A stretch of DNA of 64,000 nt from Pandoraea communis (GCF_902459745.1 NZ_CABPSJ010000006.1:186001-250000), one strand, 5' to 3'. Positions 53,658 to 62,727 are shown, counted from the stretch's first letter. The notes: a model not told the origin generated them from the letters alone. A program made the numbers and translations.

Positions 53658-54263
53658 GTGATCGCGAATTTTCTCTACCCGGCACTGTTTTTCTGCGTCG
53701 TCATGATGTGCCTCGCCACCTGGTTTATCTCTGCGCAAGTGCGCAGACACTACCACCCCCTTCGACTCGAACTCACGGCGCAAACACTCGACGCCGAGGT
53801 TATAGACGAAAAAATCCTGGGTGGCGACCCGGGCTATTACACGTACTCGGCAATTCACAAGGAGCGGAGTGACAGCGGCAGTGATGCCGAAGCCTCTACG
53901 TTTCAGGAAGCCCCCGATCCCCCTTCGCCCCACAACCATCCGTTATGCCCTCGGTGCGGATCCGACCACGTTGAAAAGCGCAATCAGGCGCGTAAGGCGG
54001 GCAGCACCATTGGCGCTGTCGCTGGGGCCACGAGTGGTGTCGCCATGACACTATCGGGCGCAGAAGTCGGCGCAACGGTGGGACTCATCGCGGGCCCCAT
54101 CGGCTCCGTGTTCGGAGGCTTAGCTGGAGCAATTCTCGCCGGACTCGCTGCCAGTGCGGCGGGCTGCGCTGCGGGTGCCGCCATGGGGGAAGTCATTGAC
54201 GAGAACGTTCTCGACAACCATCGCTGTGTGGCCTGCGGGCACACATTCAGCGCTTCGGTTTGA
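53658..54263 (+). CDS. split-zinc-ribbon, glycine-zipper membrane protein
   Basis: 201 residues from GTG 53658 (GGAGGAT upstream). An N-terminal membrane segment (residues 2-25) is followed by a linker, then CPRCGSDHVE, a Gly/Ala-rich zipper of about 80 residues (GSTIGAVAGATSGVAMTLSG, VFGGLAGAILAGLAASAAGC), and CVACGHTF. The two CxxC pairs on either side of the zipper form one split zinc ribbon when the hairpin folds. Such proteins accompany integrative elements and plasmids; the function is unknown. Confidence 0.72.
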   Translation: MIANFLYPALFFCVVMMCLATWFISAQVRRHYHPLRLELTAQTLDAEVIDEKILGGDPGYYTYSAIHKERSDSGSDAEASTFQEAPDPPSPHNHPLCPRCGSDHVEKRNQARKAGSTIGAVAGATSGVAMTLSGAEVGATVGLIAGPIGSVFGGLAGAILAGLAASAAGCAAGAAMGEVIDENVLDNHRCVACGHTFSASV

Positions 54264-54273
54264 CAGAGCATCA

Positions 54274-54408
54274 ATGATCCAACCGTCCCCGTTCGAATAT
54301 CTGATGGCGTTCGCCATCGCCTTCCTTGCCGGAGCACTCTGGTCCGCGCTTCTCAGTCACCTCCCACGACGTACCACCAGCATTGAGAGGGTCTGTCCGG
54401 CGAGCTAA
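54274..54408 (+). CDS. very small membrane protein
   Basis: 44 residues from ATG 54274, ten bases after the previous stop: YLMAFAIAFLAGALWSALLS forms one membrane helix, followed by HLPRRTTS. The ribosome binding site is weak (ACAGAG). It could be a holin-like or accessory membrane peptide. Moderate support from position only. Confidence 0.45.
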   Translation: MIQPSPFEYLMAFAIAFLAGALWSALLSHLPRRTTSIERVCPAS

Positions 54409-54561
54409 TACTGCCATTGCTGTTCCGACCTCAGTTCCTGCCTGTTGAGCCCGCTTCGGTGCTCGTCTCCCGCATTCCCTTTCCATATCCGTCATAACAC
54501 CCGGCTTGCGCCGGGTCATATGCCGTTATCTGCCTTTGTCTATCTCTAACAGGAGAAATCC

Positions 54562-55530
54562 ATGCATCTCGTTCAATCCATGGCCTACGTCGGCGCCACG
54601 CCGTGGCACGGTCTGGGCAGTCGCCTCGCCCCGAAACAACCGCTCGACGTTTGGGCCAAAGCCGCCGGTATGGACTGGCGTATCGAAGAAGCCGACGTGC
54701 GATTTGTCGCCTCCAGCAACGGCGATCTCGGCTCCATCCACGCATTTCCCGACCAGAAGGTCCTCTACCGCTCCGACACCAAGGCCCCGCTGTCCGTGGT
54801 GTCCTCTCGGTACCAAGTCGTTCAACCCGCTGAAATCCTGGACTTTTACAAGGATCTGACCGAAGTCGGCGGCTTCGAGCTCGAAACGGCAGGCGTCCTC
54901 AAAGAAGGCCGCAAGCTGTGGGCGCTAGCCCGCACAGGTCAGAGTGGCATGCTCAAGGGCCGAGACGAGATCAAAGGCTATCTACTGCTCGCCACCGCCT
55001 GCGACGGCACGCTCGCCACGACGGCGCAATTCACCTCGGTTCGCGTCGTGTGCAACAACACGCTGGCGATCGCGCTGGATAACAACGTCAGTGCCGTCAA
55101 GGTCCCACACCGCTCGCAATTCGACGCGCAAGCCGTCAAGCGCCAACTCGGCATTGCCGTCTCCTCGTGGGATGCGTTCATGGTCCGTACCAAGGCATTG
55201 GCGGAACGCAAAGTCACCGAGACCACTGCAGAAGCCTTCTTCCGACGTGTGCTGACCTATTCGGCGAGTACTGCAACCGAACGCGATGCCATTGCGGTCA
55301 ACGAGCGCGCCGTCAAGGCAGTTGAGCAGCTGTATGCCGGTCGCGGCAAGGGGGCGACGCTGGCCTCGTCGGCCGGCACCGCATGGGGCCTGGTCAATGC
55401 CATCACGGAACACGTTGACCACCACCGACGTGCGCGCAGCGATGACCACCGACGCGATGCCGCCTGGTTCGGTGCAGGTGCGGCGCTCAAGCAGAAGGCC
55501 TGGGACGAAGCCATGAAACTGGTGGCGTGA
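54562..55530 (+). CDS. DUF932 phage/plasmid-like protein
   Basis: 322 residues, strong ribosome binding site AGGAGA. Typical DUF932 features: GATPWHGLGSRLAPKQPLDV, VLYRSDTKAPLSVVSSRYQV, YLLLATACDGTLATTAQFTS and RVVCNNTLAIAL. The family is common in phages, plasmids and integrative elements next to exonuclease/annealing genes, where it is thought to assist recombination or replication; its activity is unproven. Confidence 0.87.
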   Translation: MHLVQSMAYVGATPWHGLGSRLAPKQPLDVWAKAAGMDWRIEEADVRFVASSNGDLGSIHAFPDQKVLYRSDTKAPLSVVSSRYQVVQPAEILDFYKDLTEVGGFELETAGVLKEGRKLWALARTGQSGMLKGRDEIKGYLLLATACDGTLATTAQFTSVRVVCNNTLAIALDNNVSAVKVPHRSQFDAQAVKRQLGIAVSSWDAFMVRTKALAERKVTETTAEAFFRRVLTYSASTATERDAIAVNERAVKAVEQLYAGRGKGATLASSAGTAWGLVNAITEHVDHHRRARSDDHRRDAAWFGAGAALKQKAWDEAMKLVA

Positions 55531-55613
55531 ATCGCTGTTCACCACACCGTCATGTCGTCATAGCGCCCGGCCGGGATCTTGCCCGCCGGGCTTTCTTATA
55601 TTAGGAGGTTGCC

Positions 55614-56609
55614 ATGCCACACCCCGAACCGGTCATACGTGAACGGCACCATGCCGCCCTGCGGCTGGTCGACACTGTATCCCTGTCCCGTGAGGATTGG
55701 CTGTCGGTGAGAAAAACAGGTATCGGCGGATCGGATGCCGCGGCCGCCGTGGGCCTGAGTCCCTACATGAGTCCGCTGGAACTGTGGATGATCAAGAGGG
55801 GCCGAGATGCTGATCTGCCCAAGCCTGATCCCGATGACACCACCGATCCGGTGTATTGGGGAACACTGCTCGAGCCGGTTGTCGCGGCGTCCTATACGAA
55901 GCAGACCGGGCGGCGCGTGAGGCGGATCAACGCGGTGCTGCGCCATCCCACCATTCCCTGGATGCTCGCCAATATCGACCGTGAGGTCATCGGTGCGCCG
56001 GAAGTCTCGATTTTGGAATGCAAAACGGCGGGCGAGTTCGGTGCGCGCCTCTGGCGCGAGGGTGTACCGGAATACGTACAGATCCAGGTCCAGCATCAGC
56101 TCGCCGTCACTGGCAAACCGGCAGCCGATGTGGCGGTACTGCTGTGCGGGCAGAAGCTCGAAGTCCACCGAATTGTTCGCGATGACGCGCTGATTGCCCG
56201 ACTGATCGAACTCGAAGCGGCGTTCTGGCGCTACATCCAGACTGACACGCCCCCGCCAGCCGACGGCTCCGAGTCGGCCGACCGGGCGTTGCGCTGTCTT
56301 TATCCGGGCACTGGCGGCACCGTGGACTTCACCGACGACCGCGCATTGTCCTCGACGTTCGCCGATCTCGTTTCGGTACGTGCCCAGATCGAATCCCGCG
56401 AGGCGGTCGAAGCGCAGTTGAAACAGACGCTCACTCAGGCCATGGGGGAAGCCGACCGGGCACAGTTCGAGACCGGTTCTGTTTCCTACAAACGCAGCAA
56501 AGACGGCACTGGCATCGACCTCAAACGATTGCTAGCCGATCAGCCAGAACTCGCTGCACGGTACGCCATCACGAAACCCGGTTCTCGCCGGTTTCTTGTC
56601 CAAGTCTAG
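55614..56609 (+). CDS. YqaJ/lambda-type exonuclease
   Basis: Viral-type alkaline exonuclease for single-strand annealing recombination. 331 residues. Catalytic motifs: GIGGSDAAAAVGLSPYMSPL, WGTLLEPVVA, an Asp in MLANIDRE, the E-x-K of ILECKTAGEFG and the Q-x-x-x-Q of YVQIQVQHQ. ATG 55614 has AGGAGG upstream. It follows DUF932 and precedes the directionality-like factor; a Bet/RecT annealase gene is not present in this window. Confidence 0.9.
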   Translation: MPHPEPVIRERHHAALRLVDTVSLSREDWLSVRKTGIGGSDAAAAVGLSPYMSPLELWMIKRGRDADLPKPDPDDTTDPVYWGTLLEPVVAASYTKQTGRRVRRINAVLRHPTIPWMLANIDREVIGAPEVSILECKTAGEFGARLWREGVPEYVQIQVQHQLAVTGKPAADVAVLLCGQKLEVHRIVRDDALIARLIELEAAFWRYIQTDTPPPADGSESADRALRCLYPGTGGTVDFTDDRALSSTFADLVSVRAQIESREAVEAQLKQTLTQAMGEADRAQFETGSVSYKRSKDGTGIDLKRLLADQPELAARYAITKPGSRRFLVQV

Positions 56610-56702
56610 GTCTCAGATTTTCTCCGTCTGTATTCCTGTGCGGCGCACCCATCGTATTCCCCATCCCGTTTTCATTTCTCAAATCTCCACCAGGAGTTCC
56701 TG

Positions 56703-57629
56703 ATGCTCAAAGGTCTTGCGATTACGCCGCCCGTCATCGGGCGGATCTCCATCGGTCGTGTCGTCGAAAAGAACGGCAAGCGCCTTCCCGAGAAGGACGA
56801 TCAATTTACTCTGACCACCCAGATTCAGCAGCGCGACGGCTGGATGCTGCACCCGCTTAACGAATCCCTACGCAAAGCCAATACCGGCAAGCTGCGGGCA
56901 ATTCCTGTCCAGTTCCTGTTCAATGATCCGGACCTGAATCTTCGTGCCGAGTATGCGTGCTTCGACCGCGAGTCGGGCCGCCCCACGTGCGTCGGCAATG
57001 GCGAGACATGCCGCCGCGCCGGCGAAGCAGGTGTTACGGAGTTACCGTGTCCGTCTCCCGACGGATGCTCTTTTAGCCAGGGCGGTGCCTGCAAGCCGTA
57101 TGGGCGACTCAATGTGCTCATTGGTGACGAGGACGAGATGGGCTCGTTCATTTTTCGGACCACCTCGTACAACTCGATTCGCACGCTTGCCGCACGCCTG
57201 TATTACTTCAGCGCCGTATCAGGCAATCGGCTCGCGTGTCTGCCGCTGGAATTGAAGCTACGGGGCAAGTCGACCACACAAAGCTACGGATCGGCAATCT
57301 ATTACGTGGACATCGGCGTGCGCAGTGGCAGTACGCTGGAGCAAGCCATCACCACAGCAACCGAGCTGGATACTCGGCGAAAGGCGGTTGGGTTCGATCA
57401 GACGGCACTCGACGCCGCGGCGCATACCGGATTCCGCAACGGTGCCTTCGAAGAGTCCATCGAGGACAGTGCCGCCGTGACCGAGGAGTTCTACCCGGCG
57501 CAGTCCCGCGACGATGTACCGAATGGCAATAGCGGAGCGCTAAACCCCACCGGGCCCTCTCGTCTCAAGGATCGGCTGGATCGACAGGCGGCATTGCTGG
57601 ATACCAAACAGGGAGACATGGCAGCATGA
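56703..57629 (+). CDS. recombination-directionality-factor-like protein
   Basis: 308 residues of a family often labelled hydrolase or metal-binding protein in integrative elements and related to phage directionality factors. Features: ITPPVIGRISIGRVVEKNGK, a Cys cluster (PTCVGNGETCRRAGEAG, PCPSPDGCSFSQGGACKPYG) that may bind zinc, and SFIFRTTSYNSIRTLAARLY. ATGA overlap with the next gene. It may control the direction of integrase action, but no integrase is adjacent. Confidence 0.8.
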   Translation: MLKGLAITPPVIGRISIGRVVEKNGKRLPEKDDQFTLTTQIQQRDGWMLHPLNESLRKANTGKLRAIPVQFLFNDPDLNLRAEYACFDRESGRPTCVGNGETCRRAGEAGVTELPCPSPDGCSFSQGGACKPYGRLNVLIGDEDEMGSFIFRTTSYNSIRTLAARLYYFSAVSGNRLACLPLELKLRGKSTTQSYGSAIYYVDIGVRSGSTLEQAITTATELDTRRKAVGFDQTALDAAAHTGFRNGAFEESIEDSAAVTEEFYPAQSRDDVPNGNSGALNPTGPSRLKDRLDRQAALLDTKQGDMAA

Positions 57630-58624
57630 CCCGGGATCGTCCCGCCTTGTGGCTCGCCGTCGCGGCAACGTCCACTGCCATCGGTATCTCGGTGATCGCC
57701 AGCGAGCAACGTGGCGGCACGCGCGCCGAGCGGGTCGTATGGGTCACGCTCGGTGTCGTCCTGGTACTCAGCGCTCACTTACTACCCGCACTCGTGCGAG
57801 GGGTTCCCAGGCGAGTCCGGCTAGCCGGCTATCTGCTGTGGGGCGCATGCATGCTCACCGCAATCAACAGTCACGCCTATTTCTTCCTGTTCGCTGCGCA
57901 GCATGCCGCACAGCGACGTGCCGAAGCTGCGCCCGTCGTCCTGGCTGAAATCACCGGCCGCAGCCTTACCGTCGTCATGCGAGAGCGGGCCGAAGTCTCG
58001 GCACGACTGGCGACGGCCAATGCTCAGTCGTGTTCTGGCAAGTGCCCGACGCTAGAGGCCCGTCGCGTCACGCTGACCGCCAGGCTCGAGGCGTTGAACG
58101 CGGAGGTCAGTGACATCCGTCGTGCGCAGGACTTGGACGACCGAGCGATGACCCGGCACGACGCAAGGATGGCTGATCCCGTGACTGCGCGACTCGCGAC
58201 GTTACTCGGCACGGCGGGAGCCCGCGTCGACCTGCTGACCGGACTGGCATTTGCCTCAGTCCTAGAAGGCGTCGCGTGCCTGCTCTGGAGCGTCGCACTT
58301 CACCCGAGGTGCAAACCCTATGTCGAGGCGGTCGCGCCCACAGTCGCTCATGAAGTCAGGGAGAGTCACGATGACGCCGACGGTGACTGTGACGGCCACG
58401 CCATGCCAAACCAGTCCGTCACGCCGTTCTCGATAGCGTCACAGACGCCTGAGGCCATCGATCACGACGCCGCGCAACTCGCTCAGGACATTGCTGCCGG
58501 ACGGTTACGCCCCACCGTCGCTGACATTCGCCGTCACCTCGGTTGCTCGCAGGCACGGGCTATCGCCTTGCGTCGCCAAATAGTTCAAATGCGCTCGGCG
58601 GCTGTCCGTAACACTACGGCATAG
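57626..58624 (+). CDS. membrane protein with C-terminal HTH-like region
   Basis: 332 residues, starting in the ATGA overlap. Membrane segments near residues 8-25, 36-58 and 66-90, a coiled coil with paired Cys (QSCSGKCPTLEARRVTLTAR), another segment near 195-220, and a cytoplasmic C-terminus ending in a helix-turn-helix-like stretch (RPTVADIRRHLGCSQARAIA). Unknown family; it is a common kind of companion in integrative elements. The HTH suggests DNA contact at the membrane. Confidence 0.68.
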   Translation: MTRDRPALWLAVAATSTAIGISVIASEQRGGTRAERVVWVTLGVVLVLSAHLLPALVRGVPRRVRLAGYLLWGACMLTAINSHAYFFLFAAQHAAQRRAEAAPVVLAEITGRSLTVVMRERAEVSARLATANAQSCSGKCPTLEARRVTLTARLEALNAEVSDIRRAQDLDDRAMTRHDARMADPVTARLATLLGTAGARVDLLTGLAFASVLEGVACLLWSVALHPRCKPYVEAVAPTVAHEVRESHDDADGDCDGHAMPNQSVTPFSIASQTPEAIDHDAAQLAQDIAAGRLRPTVADIRRHLGCSQARAIALRRQIVQMRSAAVRNTTA

Positions 58625-58690
58625 CTGCCGGGGCTTTCCCCGGCGACTATGCCCTCTTTTCACTCTAGTTCCCATCCCTCACCATGAAAC

Positions 58691-59497
58691 ATGGACACCA
58701 CCGACCTCGTCAAAAGCATCAGCATCGCCAACCTCACCAACCAGCGCACCGCCATCGTCGAGCGCATCCACGCCGCACTCGACCTGCTCTGCGAAGCTCA
58801 ACAGCTAGCCAGCTCAGCGCATCTCCGATTTCCCCGACTTGTCCTCGACGAAAGTTACGGATGCCGAGGTCGGCCCAGCGTGACGGGGGACTATGCCAAG
58901 CGCGACGAAGCCCAAACCGCCATGGTTCGTCTCATCGACGCTCACGGCTGGAATTACTTGCTGTCAGAGTCTGGCATGCGCACGTTCATGGACGCAAAAG
59001 CGCGCGAGCAGTGGAGCCGGCAGATCGCAGAGGGTGACGTGCCAGAGCTTACCGCCGCCAACATTGAGGCCACATTCACCCAACTCTATGGTGCACGGGG
59101 TGACATGTTCGAGCGTGGCGTAATTCAGTGCTTTCGCAGACTATCGTGGGACTACCGCGCTAATCAACCGTTCCGGTTCGGCAAGCGGATCATCGTCAAG
59201 CACCTGCTGTCCCAAGGTAGTCTGAATCACCGCGTCACCGACGAACTCGACGACCTGATTCGGGCATTCTGCGTGCTGGACGGCCAGCCCGAACCAGATC
59301 ATCGACATGGCATATACGGGCTCGTCTCGGGCGCCCAGCAAAAGCGTGAGAGCGAGACCGTGCACGCCTACTTCCACTTACGCTGGTTCAAGAACGGTAA
59401 CGGGCACCTGACGTTTTCCCGCCCCGACCTAGCCGACGCGATGAACAAGATTCTCGCCAAGCATTACCCCAACGCGCTCGCCTCCGAAGCGCGCTAA
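58691..59497 (+). CDS. DUF4942 protein
   Basis: 268 residues. AKAREQWSRQIAEGDVPELT, LYGARGDMFERGVIQCFRRL and FRFGKRIIVKHLL are DUF4942 marks; many family members carry a methyltransferase domain at the C-terminus, which this one lacks. It occurs in plasmids and integrative elements, with unknown function. ATG 58691 has only a weak ribosome binding site. Confidence 0.82.
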   Translation: MDTTDLVKSISIANLTNQRTAIVERIHAALDLLCEAQQLASSAHLRFPRLVLDESYGCRGRPSVTGDYAKRDEAQTAMVRLIDAHGWNYLLSESGMRTFMDAKAREQWSRQIAEGDVPELTAANIEATFTQLYGARGDMFERGVIQCFRRLSWDYRANQPFRFGKRIIVKHLLSQGSLNHRVTDELDDLIRAFCVLDGQPEPDHRHGIYGLVSGAQQKRESETVHAYFHLRWFKNGNGHLTFSRPDLADAMNKILAKHYPNALASEAR

Positions 59498-59615
59498 TCG
59501 TCGTCTACGGACGCGTCCTGCGTCTGCCATTTCCCATCGATGCCATTCAACTGTGCACCCGATTCGCTCGGAGGCCACGGCACGTCCCAATTCGTCTCTA
59601 TCTAGGAGAACTTTG

Positions 59616-59912
59616 ATGAATTCCACTTTGCCCATTCGGCGAGCTCGCCTGCCGCTCGGTCGCTTGTTGGCAACGCCCGCTGCCGTCGATGCTATCCAAT
59701 CGGCCGGAGCCTCGATCTACGCTTTGGTCAACCGGCATGCTTGCGGTGATTGGGGGGATCTACCGGAAGCCGATCGGGAGCAAAACGACCTATCCGTCGT
59801 CTCAGGACGACGTGTGCTGTCCTGCTATCCACTGGGCGGCGAGCTGAAGGTATGGATCGTCACCGACGCTGATCGGTCGACGACTACGATCCTGCTGCCC
59901 GAAGAATATTGA
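59616..59912 (+). CDS. conserved element-associated small protein
   Basis: 98 residues from ATG 59616 (AGGAGA upstream). The segment HACGDWGDLPEADREQNDLS, then KVWIVTDADRSTTTILLPEE is a very conserved plasmid/integrative-element protein of unknown function. It is soluble, and its stop overlaps the next start as ATGA. Confidence 0.82.
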   Translation: MNSTLPIRRARLPLGRLLATPAAVDAIQSAGASIYALVNRHACGDWGDLPEADREQNDLSVVSGRRVLSCYPLGGELKVWIVTDADRSTTTILLPEEY

Positions 59913-60553
59913 CCATGCTGATTCGGAAATTCCATCCAGCACTCCGCCTCGGACAGCAGCCGGTCGTCTCCACAACAGGTAACCCGCTGTTCAGCCGTCA
60001 GGGGCACTGGGACGGCGGCAGTACGCTGCACTGCGTTGCCATGGCATTGGCACTCCTTGGCAAGCTGACCGATCCAGTCTATCTACCGTATCACGGCTGT
60101 GGGCCAGAACAGAACTTTTGGGATGACGCGTGGCCGCACTACCTGAACGGGATGACTTTGCCCGAACTCGCTAGCTTTATTGCGGAGTTGAATCTCGGGG
60201 TACGACCTTCGACGTGCACGGCCTCGGGACAAGACCTGCTTCGCTTTGTGCAACGCGAGCTCGATGCGGGCTGGCCAGTCATCATTGGTTGGCAGCAACG
60301 GCACCTAGTGAAATGGCGCGCCGCGCTGGTGGTCGGCATCGAAGGACGCCAGAGCAGTCGGGTTTTCGATACGCAAGCACTGCTGCTGATTGATCCGGCG
60401 GGAAATGAACCCGGACTTGCCGGGTTCAATGCACGTCTGGCCCGACACAACGACACGCAATTTCGGTATCAGTCACCGTCGACCTCGAGAGGCGTCAAAT
60501 TGCTTTGCGGCGTGTCGATCCGCAATGTCGTCAGCGCAAACGTTGACGCTTGA
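59909..60553 (+). CDS. hypothetical protein with cysteine-peptidase-like pattern
   Basis: 214 residues, translationally coupled to the gene before. The arrangement GGSTLHCVAMALALLG, VKWRAALVVGIE and LLLIDPAG recalls papain-like C39 proteins (Cys helix, then a His strand, then Asp). The position of the usual His reads Arg, so it may be an inactive member or not a peptidase. The C-terminus overlaps the convergent XRE gene by 23 bases. Confidence 0.6.
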   Translation: MTMLIRKFHPALRLGQQPVVSTTGNPLFSRQGHWDGGSTLHCVAMALALLGKLTDPVYLPYHGCGPEQNFWDDAWPHYLNGMTLPELASFIAELNLGVRPSTCTASGQDLLRFVQRELDAGWPVIIGWQQRHLVKWRAALVVGIEGRQSSRVFDTQALLLIDPAGNEPGLAGFNARLARHNDTQFRYQSPSTSRGVKLLCGVSIRNVVSANVDA

Positions 60554-60863
60554 TTTCTGGCGGGGTGGCCGCATTCGCCCGGCGTGTCCCCGTCGGTGCC
60601 AAAGACACCTTGGCAAGCGGCTCGAATAGCTCGGCAAGCGTCACACCCAACACATGGCAAATGTTGGCGATCGTCTCAATCGACGGGTTTGCCACGCCAC
60701 GTTCGATCGCAGAGATATACGTGCGATCTACGTGCGCCTCGAACGCCAGGGTTTCCTGAGATTTCTCCGCTTCGTGCCGACATTGCTTGATCCGTTTGCC
60801 CAAAGCAAGCGAAATAGGGGCCGGTTGGCGAGCGGCAGTGGCTTCTTGGCGTTTGGCAGTCAT
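60531..60863 (-). CDS. XRE-family regulator
   Basis: About 110 residues from ATG 60863 (frame to 60911). One HTH: LGKRIKQCRHEAEKSQETLA, then HVDRTYISAIERGVANPSIE. The tail is basic. Encoded against the element genes, a usual place for the regulator of an integrative element. The AT-rich region upstream (60912-60960, ATATACTACAAATATAT) could hold its operator. Confidence 0.8.
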   Translation of the reverse strand: MTAKRQEATAARQPAPISLALGKRIKQCRHEAEKSQETLAFEAHVDRTYISAIERGVANPSIETIANICHVLGVTLAELFEPLAKVSLAPTGTRRANAATPPEIKRQRLR

Positions 60864-61056
60864 GAACGGCAGGATGCCCGTCTGATGACTGATTAACGAC
60901 GCTGTAAACACATCAATTAATGATGACTATATACTACAAATATATTCTGATCCTTTGGTGCGTCAACCCGCCATGACGCGATTGGCATTTGACGAGTTGA
61001 TGTACGCCCATCTTTGCAGAGTAAACACGACAATCACTTAGGGAGAAAATGGCTTC

Positions 61057-61608
61057 ATGACGGATTCATGGCATTACGAAAAGGATGGCCGGCGCATCGG
61101 CGCCATCAGCGCCGCCGAGGTCGGGGAGTTGATTCAGAACCGCACTATCGACGGGAATACGCTTGTCTGGTCGCAAGGCCTGGCAGACTGGACACCACTC
61201 GCGGAGACTGATCTCGCTGTGCATTTGCGCCAAGCGAGCGCACCACCAGTGCTTCCCGCGACGCGCATTGGCCACACAATTGTGTGGATTCTCGCCTTCG
61301 CTCCAATCATCGGGGTACTTCTTGAGGCGATCTTCGCCGCTGCTATTGTCCCCGACTACATGGCCAGTGCAGCGGCTACCGCAGCGTTGCGGTCAAACCA
61401 GTACTGGTACATCACGCTGTTGGTCAACATCGGTTTGAGCTTACTGGACGACCGGCAACTCAAGCGGGCAGGCGTCAATACGTCGGCTTTCGGCAAGTTT
61501 GCTTTCATCGTGCCCGTGTACTTGTGGAAACGGGCCGCCTCTCTGCGCCAGCCTAAAGCGTACTTCTGGGTTTGGATCGCAACGTTCATGCTCGTTGGAC
61601 TTATCTAA
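61057..61608 (+). CDS. GYF_2-domain membrane protein
   Basis: 183 residues. The N-terminal GYF_2 domain (WHYEKDGRRIGAISAAEVGE, LVWSQGLADWTPLAET) binds proline-rich or peptide ligands; then there are four membrane segments (TIVWILAFAPIIGVLLEAIF; YWYITLLVNIGLSLLDDRQL; FAFIVPVYLWKRAAS; FWVWIATFMLVGLI). The GYF_2-membrane architecture is widespread with unknown role. ATG 61057 lacks a strong ribosome binding site. A small secreted-protein gene follows. Confidence 0.78.
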   Translation: MTDSWHYEKDGRRIGAISAAEVGELIQNRTIDGNTLVWSQGLADWTPLAETDLAVHLRQASAPPVLPATRIGHTIVWILAFAPIIGVLLEAIFAAAIVPDYMASAAATAALRSNQYWYITLLVNIGLSLLDDRQLKRAGVNTSAFGKFAFIVPVYLWKRAASLRQPKAYFWVWIATFMLVGLI

Positions 61609-61665
61609 CCGCCTCAATAAAAGACGAATCGGTACATTTCTTGCCCCATCATCCCAAGGAAAACC

Positions 61666-62022
61666 ATGAAGAAGATCACCGCAATTATGGCTATCGCCAT
61701 CGGCCTTGCCTGCTCGGCGACTGTATTTGCAGCGAATCACATCGGACAGTGCGTGTTTCCCAAGACAAAGGCCGGCGCGGGAGGCCGGCTTGTCATGAAA
61801 TCGCAAATCAGTCTCGCCGACGCACCGAACACCAGCGCAAACAAACGCGCGCTCACTTCGCTGGAAGCGTTCACCATCAAGGCGCAGGCGCCTGGTGGTT
61901 ACGTCCAACTTGTGACGGTGCCGGACTACGATAAGCCGAATCCGAATCAGAACGCCGGGCGTATTGTCGGGTGGGCTAAGTTGAGCGACTTTGATTTCCA
62001 GGATCAACGCAACTGTAATTGA
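61666..62022 (+). CDS. small secreted protein
   Basis: 118 residues with a signal peptide (KKITAIMAIAIGLACSATVF, cleaved after AAN or VFA) and two Cys in the mature part (GQCVFPKTKAGAG; DQRNCN at the end) that could form a disulphide closing the domain. AAGGA lies upstream of ATG 61666. A strong palindromic terminator follows. It forms a probable two-gene unit with the GYF_2 protein: a periplasmic partner of that membrane protein is possible. Confidence 0.7.
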   Translation: MKKITAIMAIAIGLACSATVFAANHIGQCVFPKTKAGAGGRLVMKSQISLADAPNTSANKRALTSLEAFTIKAQAPGGYVQLVTVPDYDKPNPNQNAGRIVGWAKLSDFDFQDQRNCN

Positions 62023-62026
62023 CATA

Positions 62027-62064
62027 CATAGAGGGGGCGTGCCAATTGGCACGCCCCCTCTATG
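62027..62064. terminator. perfect 38-bp palindromic terminator
   Basis: CATAGAGGGGGCGTGCCAA and its exact complement meet without a spacer in the sequence, and a T-tract follows near 62073-62080. It ends the GYF/secreted-protein transcript; being symmetric it would also stop transcription coming from the HEPN-like gene on the minus strand. Confidence 0.85.
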
Positions 62065-62205
62065 CAACATATCTGTTTTTTCTTTAACTCGGGGATGCTG
62101 CCCGAGCATCACGCAGCGCAAATGTACTGTGGCAGTCCCCGTCAAATCCCCCCCCCCCCGCAAGCAAGAATCCGCCCAGCGACGACTGATTCAGTCCGAA
62201 GAGCG

Positions 62206-62727
62206 TCAACGCTCCCACATCGGCTTGAGATCCGAGTTTGTGACTAAGGCGTATAGAGCAACACTCGCCTCATGGACCTTGGCAGTGGCCTCCTTAATGT
62301 CCGCGAGACGTACGAGCTCCACCGATGTCTTAAGCACGCCGCGTGCCGACATGTACGAGATGGTCACCTGACCGTCGTCATTCACCGTTAACGCATTGTG
62401 GGCATACTTGTTGCGCGCCGACTGCGCTGCCCTGATCTTTTTGACGACCCCCTCATACGTACGCAAGTGAGAAAAATCGTTTACGAGCTGCACACACAAA
62501 GCGCTCACAATGTCCACACGCTGCTGAAAATTGCTATGTGCCACCATCGTCAATGCACGCAAATCCAGAGGGGAGTCATAGCCGGCCAACTTGGCGATTG
62601 CCATTGCGATTGTTGATTCTAGAGACCCCCAGACGCTCACCATGCGGCCGAGCTCCATCAGATAATCATCAGGCACTGGCCAATTCGCGTTGAACTCGCC
62701 TCGTTTGGATGTCTTCTGTATCGTCAT
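62206..62727 (-). CDS. HEPN-motif-bearing hypothetical protein
   Basis: 173 mostly helical residues with no close named family that I recognise. The segment KIRAAQSARNKYAHNALTV contains R105-N-x3-H110, the Rx4-6H motif of HEPN RNases, preceded by long helices (VWGSLESTIAMAIAKLAGYD), as in HEPN/MAE_28990-type proteins. It could be a toxin or RNase. Encoded divergently from a PIN-like protein across 150 AT-rich bases. ATG 62727 is the first start. No antitoxin gene is obvious beside it. Confidence 0.6.
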   Translation of the reverse strand: MTIQKTSKRGEFNANWPVPDDYLMELGRMVSVWGSLESTIAMAIAKLAGYDSPLDLRALTMVAHSNFQQRVDIVSALCVQLVNDFSHLRTYEGVVKKIRAAQSARNKYAHNALTVNDDGQVTISYMSARGVLKTSVELVRLADIKEATAKVHEASVALYALVTNSDLKPMWER

